Source: Reticulitermes lucifugus (Eukaryota > Arthropoda > Insecta > Blattodea > Rhinotermitidae). Taken from it: a stretch of 22,677 nucleotides of DNA. This document shows, piece after piece, positions 14,001 to 21,034 of this stretch. How positions within the stretch are numbered: position 1 is the stretch's first letter; each line of letters starts with the position of its first letter. A program made the position numbers and the translations under genes. The stretch is from contig JAKCWW010003808.1 of the NCBI GenBank assembly GCA_026260175.1, positions 22,618 to 45,294 on the forward strand. The letters run 5' to 3'. A model generated the notes under the pieces. That model ran no database searches. It saw only the letters and a list, made by a program, of their open reading frames with translations, and was not told where the DNA came from.

Positions 14001-17000
14001 CCCATTTAGTATTAAGAGCAAGAATTTAGTGAATTTCTAGTGAAATTCTAGAACAAAAACTACTTTCAAAAGAAAGTTTTTCCTGCAACCCAATACAGTA
14101 AAAGTTGTGATATCCAGTACCTCTGGGACCCAAGGGTTACTGGGTATCATAACTTTCTGGATATTAGAATATTATACCTAATGTGAATCTTAGTGTATTT
14201 AGCAACCTCAAGGACAGACCCAACCATTTAATTTGTCACTTGATATCCTGCCTGTTTTCCTTGCTGCACTTTCTATTCTCTATTCATCACTATTTATGTA
14301 ACAGTGTTCATATAATTTAAAGAACACAAACACAGCACCAGTAACTAATGACCAAACTTTCAGAATCAGGTATGGGTGCCACCAGTTGATGGAACAGTGA
14401 AATTAATGGGCCTCTTAGTCAATTTTTGGTTAAGAAATCTTTCTGGATCATCCAATTCCAGATATGGCAGCTTTTACTGTTTTGTAGAATTGGCTGTCTT
14501 CAGGACAAAAATAATGAAGCTTCCTAATTTTGTGTGACTCTGTATAGATAGAAAGTACTTTATGTTGTGAGCAGCTCTGTATCCTGCTCGATATTATTAA
14601 GAAACACAAGGACAGCCAGAAAGCTAATGGCCTAGGTTCCTGTAACAGTGATAGACCACAGTCAGCTCTACATATGAATTACACTTTTTCAAACAGGGAG
14701 AAGTGACTTCTATAATGCTAATTATATATCATGTTCTCAGCATGACTAGTTTTTCAGCCACTGTCTGTCATCAGATGGAAAAGGGGAGACTGATCCTATT
14801 TTGGAGACCAGTTTTATGGAGCTAATCTCTATAACTGTGGGGCACACGGTGGCACAGTTGGTTGAACCACTGCGCTACAAGCCCTAAGGTCACAGGTTCA
14901 ATTCCTCATGGGGTCATTGGGTCCTGGAATCGACTCAGCTTCTAACAGAAACGAGTACCTGAGATATTGCCTGGGGAGTAAAGGCAGCTGGTGCGTAGGG
15001 CTGACAACCTCACCACCTTCATGTGCCAATTGTCTAGAAATTCTGGGAGCCTCAACCTCCTGGAGCCCTTAAGGCCTGTCCAGGACTGAAATGGGATAGC
15101 TAAAAACATCTCTATGACTGTACCTTTAGGCTGCAATAAATCCTGTTGACTTATGTGGGTGCCAAACTTCATAATAAACCAAACATTCTTACAGCACAAC
15201 CACTATTGCTGGTGAAACTTACCAAGTGTGTCTGGAATTACACACAGGTCTTGACACTCCTCTCTTGTTTCAAATCTATTGTTGTTGCCTAGACAACCAC
15301 CATAGATGAACTGTCCACACTGTTTCCTCCCTGAGTCATAGTACCAATGTGGGTAATAGCCATCACAGGGACCCTCAATCTTTGGAAGGAAACAAGCATC
15401 TAGAATTATAGTGAAAAATTAATTTAAATTAATGTTCTATGTATAGACAGTAGATGGATTTGTGATAGCTAAGATCAGAATTGGTGTTTATTCACCCACA
15501 GTTTTGTATATCTCTAATGTGACAACTGCTTTGTGGTAGTCAGCATTAAATTACTTAGGCCAAAACCTGTGAAATCTTACATCAGCAATTTCCTACAGTT
15601 CATGTCAAGTAAAGTATATTTAGCATAATTAGTAATTAGAGTACCTTATTATTAATCAGCATTAGTCACAGAGTATCAAATACATGCCACAGCCTGTAAT
15701 AACTGTACACGCTCTAAAAGGACAACCACTAAAAGTTATGTATAATTCTAACGCATATAACAGACTCAGGGAAAATTATCACACAGAACAAATACAGATT
15801 ATTAAAAACCAGCAATTTTTTAAACTTCAAATGTGGAAAGTTAATTGTGTATCTTCATATTACATCACCTACAGGAAGAATGAAGTGCCAAGGAGTCCAG
15901 ATTAAATTGTAGTTTTGAAAATTGCAAATGACTGTGTTGAAGCTCTACATGTATTCTGTTTTAAGAATTTAAATATTGAGAGAAGTGTATGGTGCACTTA
16001 CCTCTGCCTGGTGGCTCCACACACTTTTCTTTGCATTCTTCCTGACTTGAAAACCTGTTGTCATTTCCCTCACAACCGCCATACCAGAAACGAGAGCAAC
16101 CTCCATACTCCATGTCAAAAAACCACTTCACTTTGAAATTTCGACAAGAGCCTCGATCTTTATCCAGTATGCATTGCTCTGTGGACAACACAGCATAGCA
16201 TTCACTACATAAACAGCAACCCATCATATATAATGCTTGTGTTTAGTAAGTGGCAAGAACAGGACAGATAAATTCTCTACTAACGATGGAACATCCAGTA
16301 ACACAAAATCATGTTCTTATTTCAGATCAAAAGGAATTATATAAATGGTTCCATTAGAACAAATTACTAACAATTAGAAACTATAATGCATATCTAAATT
16401 TTAAGACCTTTATATAATTCAACTTAAATCCACTGAATAACTATCATAAAAATTAATATAAAAACCAACTCACAGTCTGTCAAATGCAACATATATTCCT
16501 TACAGGTACAAACACCTACATGTTTCAGCTAATCAGACAGCCATCATCAGGATGTACATATAAGATAAAAGTAAAATTTACAGCTGCAATTTTGTTAGGT
16601 TGATGTGTAGATTTTACTTTTCTTCTTCTTATGTGATATGATATGATACGATATGCTATATGATTAGCTGAAACATTTAGCTGTTTGTACTTATAAATAA
16701 TATATGTTGTGTTTGACTGATTGTAAGTTGGTTTTTATCTTAGTATCTGAAACATAGTGTAGATGAATCACCTTAAGATATCATAAAAATTTCCATGGAC
16801 ATTTAACATTTCTTTTGTGTTCGTATCATGATAACAGGTGACTACTTCACCCAAACGACAACTCTCTATTTCAGCCATTGCAGATACACTTAATTGCCAC
16901 TTCATACTCCCCTGGTTAAAGTATTTGTTACATAGTATTCAACATACAGTCGCAACCTGTCATAACAGTGTTGAAATCCCCCACTTTACCTTTTCTTCAG

Positions 17001-20000
17001 TTTAAACATTACATTCATTATGACTGCAACATAATATGTGGAAAATGTCACATCTGTCATGTTGCTATCTTGCATACTGTAGCCTTGCCAGGGTTCAATT
17101 TTAGAATATAGGATTTCATGCCTTTCAACCTGGCGTGACACTGAAATTGTGTGGTAAAAAGACAAGATAAAATTTTCCAGTGCTTAATTAAGCACACACC
17201 ATGAAGGCGTAGAGGGAAATCAGAGGTATAACTTGGCACGAGCTTAACCTCAGTGTGTGGTTGTGAAACTTGAAGTATGCACACGCAAAAGGTAAATGGT
17301 ATAGAATTGAAGGTTTGAGATTCTCATGGTGGTGCTGATAAAGATTCGAGTCTTCTGGGATGTCACACCAAGGCAGTGTCAAAGAGTCTTGGATTGCTTG
17401 ACGCCAAGATAGAGGCAACATGCTCCTCTGAAACGCTGATAACTATTTACCAGCCGATATGGTGTAAATATCCCAAAAGACTTCAATCTGCAACTAAATG
17501 CCTGTGCTTAGCATCAACCCATGGAGATACATTGAGAACACATAATTCTTGATCTTATGAGAATGAAGGGAAGGGACAGCTTCATGATCTCCTTAGTTTT
17601 ACTACACCTTAAGAAAGTGCTCCTGGAAAGCACTGACTTCACATTAAATCTGTAAACATCATGTACTTATGATACTGAATATGTATTTACTTATTCATTT
17701 GTAGTTTTCTTAACAATTCAGTCAGTAACTCAGATTATGTAGCATGGAGTGGCTGGGTAATAGTGAATAATCAATTTTAAAGGAAGGAGAAGGATGTGGT
17801 TATAGCCTAATGAGGAAGAAAAACCATTAAATGTATCTGGCAGGATAGTTGGTGTCATAGCTGAGCGAATCAAACCAGGCATCTTCCAAACACTTGTACA
17901 AGTCAGAAGTCTTACTACCTGAGCCAACTTGTGATACTAAAACTTTTCTTCCGTATGACTGACACAGAGAGGGAGCCCAATCAACAAATGCTCCATATTA
18001 TCAAAGTGCACATTAATAACCATCAATAACATAACTTATTTATGGCATTAGATTTGTCTAGAAAATGTTAAAGAATGTTTTTTATTATATATTCAAGAAT
18101 TAGATTACACGAGAACTACAAGTCGTGTCATTACTCCTTCTACAATGCGTATTCTTTTTAACATTTCGTATGAACAATGTGTACCAGTAACTCACCTCCA
18201 GGCAAGGCTGGCACTTCCTTACAACCTTCAAATTTCTCTCCTTGAGCTTCTGTTTCTCCATCTGGACAGCAACCATATTTAGAAGCCTCACATCCACAAC
18301 CAGCCTTACCAGGACCTTGGGCAGGAGTCCTCTCATCCAAGCAGCAGCCAAACTCTGTGTTCTCACAGCCACAACCTGACATAACATTTTAAGTATACCA
18401 CAGAATAGTAAACAAGAAGGGAAACACAAGTCCATGGAGTATGTAAAGGAGTAAAGCTGTCCTGTACATGCCACGAGGGCATCTAGGGGAATGGTGATAC
18501 ACCTCCATACATTCTTAACCTCAGTGCTAGATGGAGGTGAGTGGTCAGCTTCATGTCCCAGTTGATTTACACCCAGGGAAAGAGTCCCCATTACCAACTG
18601 ACTGGAGGCTGGGTGGGCCCGAGCTGGTCTGGACATTCTATTCTCTGACAGGAATAAAATTACAATTCCTCAGTTGTCCAGCCTGTAGCAGTCACTAACC
18701 TGGCTCCATATGCAGAGATGTTGTGTATAAATATGTTATTTTATTTCTCAAACTTTCATATTCTGAGATATAACTGTGTGTAATGTATCTACTAAAAATA
18801 CAAGGTGCAAGTCAGAACGTAATGCCTCTCAATTTCTATCTCCTTACATTCTTTTTTATGGGAATAAACACTAAATTAGTGAAGTCCTTAAACATTCTTG
18901 ATCATATGCTATTAGTTACAACTGTTTTGCTCAACAGATGGCAGCACTACAATTACTTCTAAAATGGCAGAGGTTGACATGCAGTTGAAACAATGTGCAG
19001 TGATAGCACTTCTGGTTGCTGAAGATAAGAAGCCTACTTGCATTCATGAATGTTTGTTTGAAGTGCACTGTGAAGCTATTGTGCATGTCAGTACTGTTTA
19101 ATGATGAATAAGGGAGATTCAAGAAGCCAAAACAGGAGGAGCAGCACTTTATCACAAACTGCAGAGTGGTTACACTTGCACTGCAGTGATGCCTCACAAC
19201 ATCTGCCAGGTTGACGAACTGGTACCCGATAACCACTGCATTTTTCAGTTCTGTAACTTACATCTGGAAACTGTTTTGTGATACAGTTAATGCCTAAAAT
19301 AGATGAAAAGTTACAAATTTTCTCCACATACTTTTATTAAAATTTGGACATACCTTGATTGTACGGTCCTCTAGCAATATTCACACCATCAGGACAGCAA
19401 CCAAACTGATAGGTGTAACATGGACAGCCTTGAAATTCAGGTCCAGCTGCGGGAGTGTAACGGTTTGGACAACAACCATATTTTGTGTATTGGCACCCAC
19501 AGCCTTCTGCATCTGGACCACGGGCAGCTGTTGCATTGTCTGGACAACAGCCGTAAGCACTGTACTGGCATCCACAACCTGTAAGAAGACAAGTTTTTAA
19601 TTTTTAGAATTACTGTTACCCTTAATGATACAACTACCACTACACAGAGATCTGCCACTTATATGTACTTAACCCAGTCCATGCCAATCCATCCTATTTC
19701 TTTAAGATCCATTTTAATATTATACTTCGATATATGCCTAGGTCTTTCAAGTGGTCTCTTTCCTTCAGGTTTCTTCACCGAAACACTGTATGTATTTCTC
19801 TGCTCCCCCATGCATACCATATACCCCACCCAGCTCATCTTCCTCAATTTGATCACCCAAATAATATCGGCAAAGAGTGCAAATCATGAAGCTCCTCATT
19901 AAGCCATTTTCTGCAGCCTCCTGTTTCTTTCTTCCTCTTAGGTCCAAATACCTTCCTCGGCAGCCTGTTCTTAAACATCTTCAGCCTATGTCGTTCCATT

Positions 20001-20703
20001 AAGGTGACAGACTCAGTTTCAAAATCATATAAAACAACAGGAAAAATTATGGTTCTGTACACTTTAATTTTTATGTTTTCTGATAGCAAACAGGAATATG
20101 AAAGGTGCTGGACCAAATGGTAGCAAGTAGTCCCTGAATTTGATCTGCTTGCAATTCTGACTTGTTAAAGTCATTCTCAAATATCTGGAATTTGCCACAT
20201 TCTCCATGGATTTATTAGGTATTTTTATGCTGCAAATTTGTCCTGCAATCCGCTAATGGGACATGAATATATAGTCAGTTTTCCCAGCATTTACTTCCAG
20301 ACCAAAATACTTACTAAGGATTAATAAAAGCTTGCACGTTTCTCTGTATGGTATTTTTGTGTATCTGTTATCCTAAACTGAGACAAAGTCAAAACTCAAA
20401 AGATGGGAAAATGAACTGTGTGAATCTCCTTAACAACAAAGGCAGAAACTTGTATTTTATTTTCTTGGTCTTCTGTACCAAGAATTTTTACTTTACACTT
20501 AATTATACTAGAAATAAATGGATGATTACCTTCCAAATTAGGTCCTTCTGCAGGGCGAATATTATCAGGGCAGCAACCATATCGAGTGGTCAGGCAGCAA
20601 CCTGCCTGATTGGGTCCATGAGCTGGGGTGATACGGTCACTACAGCAACCAAACTGCTCATCCTCACATGGCATGCGACATCCTTCATACCGTGGACCCA
20701 GGG
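1594..20703 (-). CDS. Ppn: papilin-like gene, middle part (11 exons; 5' and 3' ends outside window)
   Basis: Eleven minus-strand exons join in one frame to 759 codons: seven GCxC/[YF]GCC cassettes, then nine Kunitz domains. This cassette-then-Kunitz order is characteristic of papilin/lacunin, secreted extracellular-matrix proteins of basement membranes. All exons are phase 1-1 with a leading G completing each junction codon, and all have AG acceptors and GT donors. Each Kunitz domain has the spacing C-8-C-15-C-7-C-12-C-3-C. The N-terminal thrombospondin/ADAMTS-like part and C-terminal Ig/PLAC part of the family are not in the window. Introns are 951, 978, 2017, 602, 1824, 2280, 4033, 2181, 1376 and 591 nt in transcript order. 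No stop interrupts any exon, so the gene looks intact here. A different multi-Kunitz matrix protein is the main alternative, but the cassettes argue for papilin. Exon borders are my reading, not transcript data. Confidence 0.9.
2011..2601 (-). other. papilin intron, no recognised element
   Basis: 591-nt intron between Kunitz 7 and Kunitz 8 exons. I see no transposon, RNA gene or further exon in it. Confidence 0.6.
2602..2772 (-). CDS. Ppn: papilin exon: Kunitz domain 7
   Basis: Fifty-seven codons, with [32 protein letters not shown] and ECELRC. Six cysteines are in standard spacing. P1 is Ser and P1' Asp. The acceptor aattttag has a short pyrimidine tract; the donor is CAGG|GTGAGG. Upstream in-frame codons (an MVCVLL... 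stretch) look hydrophobic like a signal peptide but belong to intron. Confidence 0.91.
3240..3465. mobile_element. foldback element B
   Basis: Centred on a strong hairpin (GTCTCCATCTT at about 3359 against AAAGATGGAGAC at 3379-3390), with weaker outer arms. Reading outward on plus: AAAGAT, stem GGAGA 3385-3389, 9-nt loop, TGTCC 3399-3403, GAAAC 3404-3408. The minus-strand arm has the same layout with stem GGAGA/TCTCT. Confidence 0.6.
3496..3934 (-). mobile_element. pogo/Tigger-like short non-autonomous element, copy 1
   Basis: Ends are CAGTAAAA at 3496 and its inverse CTTTTACTG at 3926-3934, with TA just outside the high end. Read on the minus strand it matches the element at 14096-14479 along much of its length, including a stretch of about 28 nt with few changes near 3776-3806. 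It holds an (AT)n run at 3865-3881. No transposase remains. Confidence 0.7.
3865..3881. repeat. (AT)n microsatellite
   Basis: Eight AT units inside the pogo-like element. Confidence 0.9.
4149..4358 (-). CDS. Ppn: papilin exon: Kunitz domain 6
   Basis: Seventy codons, with [34 protein letters not shown] and DCQRRC, followed by a longer acidic linker (GPEEEF). Six cysteines are in standard spacing. P1 is His, and N-Y-T immediately after it is a sequon. GPC is GEC. The acceptor is ctattcttgcag with a good pyrimidine tract, the donor ACAG|GTAGGA. The open frame continues below 4149 but that is intron. Confidence 0.91.
4671..4955 (-). pseudogene. LINE (non-LTR retrotransposon) C-terminal ORF2 remnant
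   Basis: An open minus-strand stretch of about 94 codons ends at a stop at 4671-4673. Its motifs ([39 protein letters not shown]) resemble the conserved tail found after the reverse transcriptase in many insect non-LTR elements: tyrosine-rich start, YNxLP core and FKxxLKxFLL helix. A stop lies just upstream (4958-4956) and no catalytic part is present, so it is a 5'-truncated dead copy inserted on the same strand as papilin in the Kunitz 5/6 intron. The family assignment rests on recall of these motifs. Confidence 0.6.
4960..6539 (-). other. papilin intron stretch, nothing recognised
   Basis: AT-rich intron between Kunitz 5 and 6. Overlapping open frames of 77-86 codons on both strands near 5528-5788 have no recognisable motif and are probably chance. 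Confidence 0.55.
6540..6710 (-). CDS. Ppn: papilin exon: Kunitz domain 5
   Basis: Fifty-seven codons, with [33 protein letters not shown] and ACETDC. Six cysteines are in standard spacing. Two family positions differ: GPC before the second cysteine is GNC, and YGGC is YSGC. P1 is Thr. N-C-T forms a sequon covering P3 to P1, right in the binding loop. The acceptor is ttactggcag, the donor GTGG|GTGAGT. The upstream intron is the longest here (4033 nt) and holds several foldback elements. Confidence 0.91.
7115..7345. mobile_element. foldback element C
   Basis: Arms of about 75 nt around 7153-7236 and 7268-7338 are inverted copies (shared GGATTCTGTT, GTCAGTGGG, GGCAATGTA, TGGCCTCA). Left arm on minus: CTGAAGGT 7243-7236, stem GAGGC/GCCTA, 9-nt loop, GAAA 7216-7213. 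Right arm on plus: stem GAGGC 7271-7275, loop, GCCTC 7285-7289, AAAC. Confidence 0.75.
7780..7925. mobile_element. foldback-family fragment D1
   Basis: Shares the outer end of the family (TTCTCTGGTATGTGACACCATGT) and an identical 23-nt stretch (7868-7890) with fragment D2 at 8237-8259. On minus: CTGAAGAT 7883-7876, stem GGAGG, 9-nt loop, TTTCC 7861-7857, AAAAC. The second arm is degraded. Confidence 0.55.
8150..8340. mobile_element. foldback-family fragment D2
   Basis: Contains the 23-nt stretch shared with D1. On minus: CTGAAGAT 8252-8245, stem GGAGG 8244-8240, 9-nt loop, CGTCT 8230-8226, then TGAGAC where others have TGAAAC. A 70-codon open frame across it is a chance reading. Confidence 0.5.
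8341..9863 (-). other. papilin intron stretch, nothing recognised
   Basis: AT-rich part of the 4033-nt intron between Kunitz 4 and 5. Short open frames on both strands have no recognisable motif. Confidence 0.55.
9864..10029. mobile_element. foldback element E (best preserved)
   Basis: Two 79-nt arms, 9864-9942 and 9951-10029, are inverted copies at roughly 90 percent identity around an 8-nt spacer. Right arm on plus: stem GGGAC 9951-9955, 9-nt loop, GTCCT 9965-9969, GAAAC 9970-9974, GTCGG. Left arm on minus adds TTGAAGAT (9950-9943). A 14-nt direct repeat (TGATTTTCAAGATC) lies at 9855-9868 and 10070-10083. Confidence 0.85.
10084..10743 (-). other. papilin intron stretch, nothing recognised
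   Basis: Intron immediately after the Kunitz 4 exon. A 71-codon minus open frame near 10410-10625 shows no motif. Confidence 0.55.
10744..10938 (-). CDS. Ppn: papilin exon: Kunitz domain 4
   Basis: Sixty-five codons, with [32 protein letters not shown] and ECKSKC, then a linker rich in Ser, His and Asn. Six cysteines are in standard spacing. P1 is Pro, which would normally block the standard mechanism. The acceptor is a tandem cag-cag (NAGNAG): use of the first gives a start at 10938, the second at 10935, one codon shorter. An internal ATG lies near the exon start but is not a translation start. The donor is AGAG|GTATTG. Confidence 0.9.
10935..10940 (-). other. tandem NAGNAG splice acceptor
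   Basis: The minus strand reads tttcagcag at the Kunitz 4 exon edge. Both AGs keep the frame, so use of the second would drop one Ala codon. Confidence 0.6.
11264..11430. repeat. degenerate GAT/ATC trinucleotide tract
   Basis: GATGAT-type triplets on the left half and ATCATC-type on the right, so the tract is loosely self-complementary. Confidence 0.65.
11431..11990 (-). other. papilin intron stretch, nothing recognised
   Basis: AT-rich intron between Kunitz 3 and 4, without a recognised element. Confidence 0.55.
11996..12266 (-). mobile_element. tRNA-derived SINE, near full length
   Basis: On minus it begins with a tRNA-like region (CGCTACGGGCTGG, T-arm-like GGGATTGAATCC), runs through a body with TCTTTCCCGGGGGTAAAGTG and ends in short A/C-rich repeats (ACCTTTTACCTTTACC). 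The body is shared with 18437-18700. This layout matches widespread SINEs I associate with cockroach and termite genomes. Confidence 0.75.
12668..12912. repeat. 17-bp minisatellite, G-rich on plus
   Basis: About a dozen imperfect units of the form TAAGTGGTGGTGGGTGG, one row being interrupted near 12798-12830. The plus strand holds eight copies of GGTAAGT. Three overlapping minus open frames of Thr/Pro/His-rich text here are repeat translation, not genes. Confidence 0.9.
13219..13398 (-). CDS. Ppn: papilin exon: Kunitz domain 3
   Basis: Sixty codons, with VCEQPK...[25 protein letters not shown] and ECQHQC. Six cysteines are in standard spacing. P1 is Arg and P1' Gly, the best match in the window to a working trypsin-type inhibitor. 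An N-F-S sequon starts three residues after P1, so a glycan could sit beside the reactive site. YGGC is replaced by FGGC, a common change. The acceptor is acaccccag, weak in pyrimidines; the donor is CGAG|GTAAAT. Confidence 0.9.
13399..14095 (-). other. papilin intron stretch, nothing recognised
   Basis: AT-rich intron upstream of the Kunitz 3 exon. In-frame codons just above 13398 are open for about 32 codons but are not Kunitz-like. Confidence 0.55.
14096..14479 (+). mobile_element. pogo/Tigger-like short non-autonomous element, copy 2
   Basis: 384 bp bounded by CAGTAAAAG at 14096 and CTTTTACTG at 14471-14479; inward the ends also match (GTGATATCCAG versus GCCATATCTGG read inward). TA precedes the left end, as in TA-target elements; the right flank is TT, presumably mutated. 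It matches the copy at 3496-3934 in opposite orientation. No coding part. Confidence 0.75.
14837..15115 (+). mobile_element. tRNA-derived SINE
   Basis: Plus-strand tRNA-like head with A box TGGCACAGTTGG at 14850-14861 and B box GGTTCAATTCC at 14895-14905. The body follows the same layout as the other SINEs: GAGTACCTGAGATATTGCC, GGGGAGTAAAGGCAGC, then a GGCTGACAACCT region. It sits about 110 nt inside the intron after the Kunitz 2 exon, opposite in strand to papilin. Confidence 0.75.
15223..15399 (-). CDS. Ppn: papilin exon: Kunitz domain 2
   Basis: Fifty-nine codons with no usable in-frame start, so simple start-to-stop ORF scanning misses it. Reading the minus strand after the acceptor attctag gives ACFLPK...[13 protein letters not shown], then [13 protein letters not shown] and ECQDLC. 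All six cysteines are present with standard spacing. P1 is Asp, which is not expected in an inhibitor of trypsin-, chymotrypsin- or elastase-type proteases, so the domain may be structural. The donor is CTTG|GTAAGT, a strong consensus. Both borders are phase 1. Confidence 0.9.
15400..16001 (-). other. papilin intron, nothing recognised
   Basis: 602-nt intron between Kunitz 1 and 2. A 73-codon plus open frame at 15684-15905 has no motif. Confidence 0.6.
16002..16178 (-). CDS. Ppn: papilin exon: Kunitz domain 1
   Basis: Fifty-nine codons, one complete Kunitz domain with six cysteines in standard spacing. The residue after the second cysteine (P1) is Arg (GSCRN), so trypsin-like specificity is possible, although P1' is Asn rather than the usual Ala or Gly. 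The first loop has ILDKDRGS in place of the common LP...GP. The core is [14 protein letters not shown]. The acceptor is ttgtccacag, the donor AGAG|GTAAGTG, a strong consensus. It follows the cassette exon after a 2017-nt intron. Confidence 0.92.
16461..16735. mobile_element. foldback element F
   Basis: Arms of 75 nt at 16461-16535 and 16661-16735 are inverted copies (AAAACCAACT...; ATATATGTTG; TTTCAGCTAATCA). Left arm on minus: CTGATGAT 16550-16543, stem GGCT/AGCT with 8-nt loop, GAAAC 16526-16522. The right arm has GAAAC but a decayed CTGATGA region (repeated ATGATATGAT). Confidence 0.8.
16736..17310 (-). other. papilin intron stretch, nothing recognised
   Basis: Intron between the last cassette exon and Kunitz 1. 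No element recognised. Confidence 0.55.
17312..17485. mobile_element. foldback element G
   Basis: Ends are inverted copies (GATTCGAGTCTTCTGGGATG near 17345 and CATATGGTG...TATCCCAAAAGACTTCAATC near 17457-17488). On plus: CCAAGAT 17404-17410, stem AGAGG 17411-17415, 9-nt loop, CCTCT 17425-17429, GAAAC 17430-17434. Confidence 0.65.
17490..18195 (-). other. papilin intron stretch, nothing recognised
   Basis: AT-rich intron directly after the last cassette exon; no recognised element or exon. Confidence 0.55.
18196..18375 (-). CDS. Ppn: papilin exon: last two cysteine-rich cassettes
   Basis: Sixty codons, with modules GCGC...FGCCLD and GCGC...YGCCPD. The spacers are PAQGPG and EAQGEK, the second having lost the usual GP. 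A Pro-rich linker ending in PALPG leads into the first Kunitz exon, giving junction codon GAG (E) before QC. The acceptor is atgtcag, the donor G|GTGAGT, both phase 1. A long open frame continues past both ends of this exon but reads into intron and a SINE, so it is not coding there. Confidence 0.9.
18437..18700 (-). mobile_element. SINE, second copy of the 11996 type
   Basis: Same body as 11996-12266 in the same orientation, with shared AGGCTGGGTGGGCCC, GCTGGTCTGGACA and a CTAGATG-AGG-TGAGTGGTCA region. More diverged, particularly in the tRNA-like head. A 178-codon minus open frame crosses it by chance and joins the cassette exon. Confidence 0.7.
18799..19240 (+). pseudogene. mariner-like transposase, broken 5' part
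   Basis: A terminal-repeat-like start (CAAGGTGCAAGTCAGAACG at 18801) is followed by an ATG at 18964 and 45 codons starting [10 protein letters not shown] and including [14 protein letters not shown], similar to the N-terminal helix-turn-helix region of mariner-family transposases. A stop at 19099 follows the VSTV motif. Beyond, other frames show decayed remains (VDELVPDN near 19212-19235). The catalytic part and right end are missing. It lies antisense in the intron between the second and third cassette exons. Confidence 0.6.
19354..19578 (-). CDS. Ppn: papilin exon: three cysteine-rich cassettes
   Basis: Seventy-five codons with three modules in a row: GCGC...YGCCPD, GCGC...YGCCPN and GCPC...FGCCPD. 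Each carries the A-x-GP spacer (AARGP, AAGP, ARGP) before the next GC. The first has an N-A-T glycosylation sequon just after its GCC motif. The acceptor follows a strong pyrimidine tract (cttgtcttcttacag) and the donor is CAAG|GTATG. Both borders are phase 1. These repeats fill the region between the ADAMTS-like part and the Kunitz array in insect papilins; each is presumably a small disulfide-bonded unit. No start codon is needed because this is an internal exon. Confidence 0.9.
19660..20340 (-). pseudogene. LINE reverse transcriptase remnant, frame broken
   Basis: Minus-strand pieces match the last part of a common insect non-LTR reverse transcriptase: [13 protein letters not shown] near 20310, then [21 protein letters not shown] near 20065, then [18 protein letters not shown], and [12 protein letters not shown] with [10 protein letters not shown] near 19680-19780. 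Pieces lie in different frames with stops and a missing segment near 20100-20170, so this copy is dead. It has the same orientation as papilin and sits between the first two cassette exons. Confidence 0.75.
20530..20703 (-). CDS. Ppn: papilin exon: two cysteine-rich cassettes
   Basis: Fifty-eight codons and the most upstream exon visible. It begins LGPRYEGC, the tail of a preceding cassette, so at least one more cassette exon should lie upstream. Two modules follow, with cores FGCCSD and YGCCPD, each continuing into a [AP]A-x-GPN motif (PAHGPN, PAEGPN). The acceptor is ctctgttag with a pyrimidine-containing tract; the donor is G|GTAATC. Both borders are phase 1. The second module opens GCCL where later ones have GCGC or GCPC, so one glycine/proline is replaced by cysteine. 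The start border is less certain than the others because the flanking exon is not visible; length divisible by three and matching phase support it. Confidence 0.82.
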
Positions 20704-20870
20704 CTAACAGAGCATACAGTGCAGTGCAAGCTACAAGCTACATTGTGTGGTCTAAGAAGGTAAACATGCTATCATGTGTGAAATGCAACACTGATTACAC
20801 ACGGTCAGCTGTGGATACACATAAGCTATGGGAACAAAACATTTCCTATTGTCTTGAAATTTAATGACAA

Positions 20871-20894
20871 TATTATTATTATTATTATTATTAT
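20871..20894. repeat. (TTA)n microsatellite
   Basis: Eight ATT units. Confidence 0.9.
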
Positions 20895-20994
20895 CATATG
20901 GATGTTTTTAGACAGGAATTTGTTACACTTAGTCAGATGTAATATTTTATTACATTATTTCAAGGTGTCCTTATTAATTATTTAAGTAATTTTA

Positions 20995-21034
20995 TTTGTT
21001 TGTTTGTTTGTTTTGTTTGTGTTTGTTTCATTTG
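20995..21034. repeat. (GTTT)n microsatellite
   Basis: GTTT units with some imperfections; directly precedes the tail repeat at 21035. Confidence 0.85.

Noticed and set aside
16179-16227. [10 protein letters not shown] as another papilin cassette joined to Kunitz 1
   Set aside because: It lies upstream of a strong acceptor at 16180-16179 and lacks the A-x-GP spacer; it is intron reading.
18100-18636. 178-codon minus open frame as an independent gene
   Set aside because: It runs through intron, a cassette exon in a different frame, and a SINE; only the cassette at 18196-18375 has protein-like conservation.
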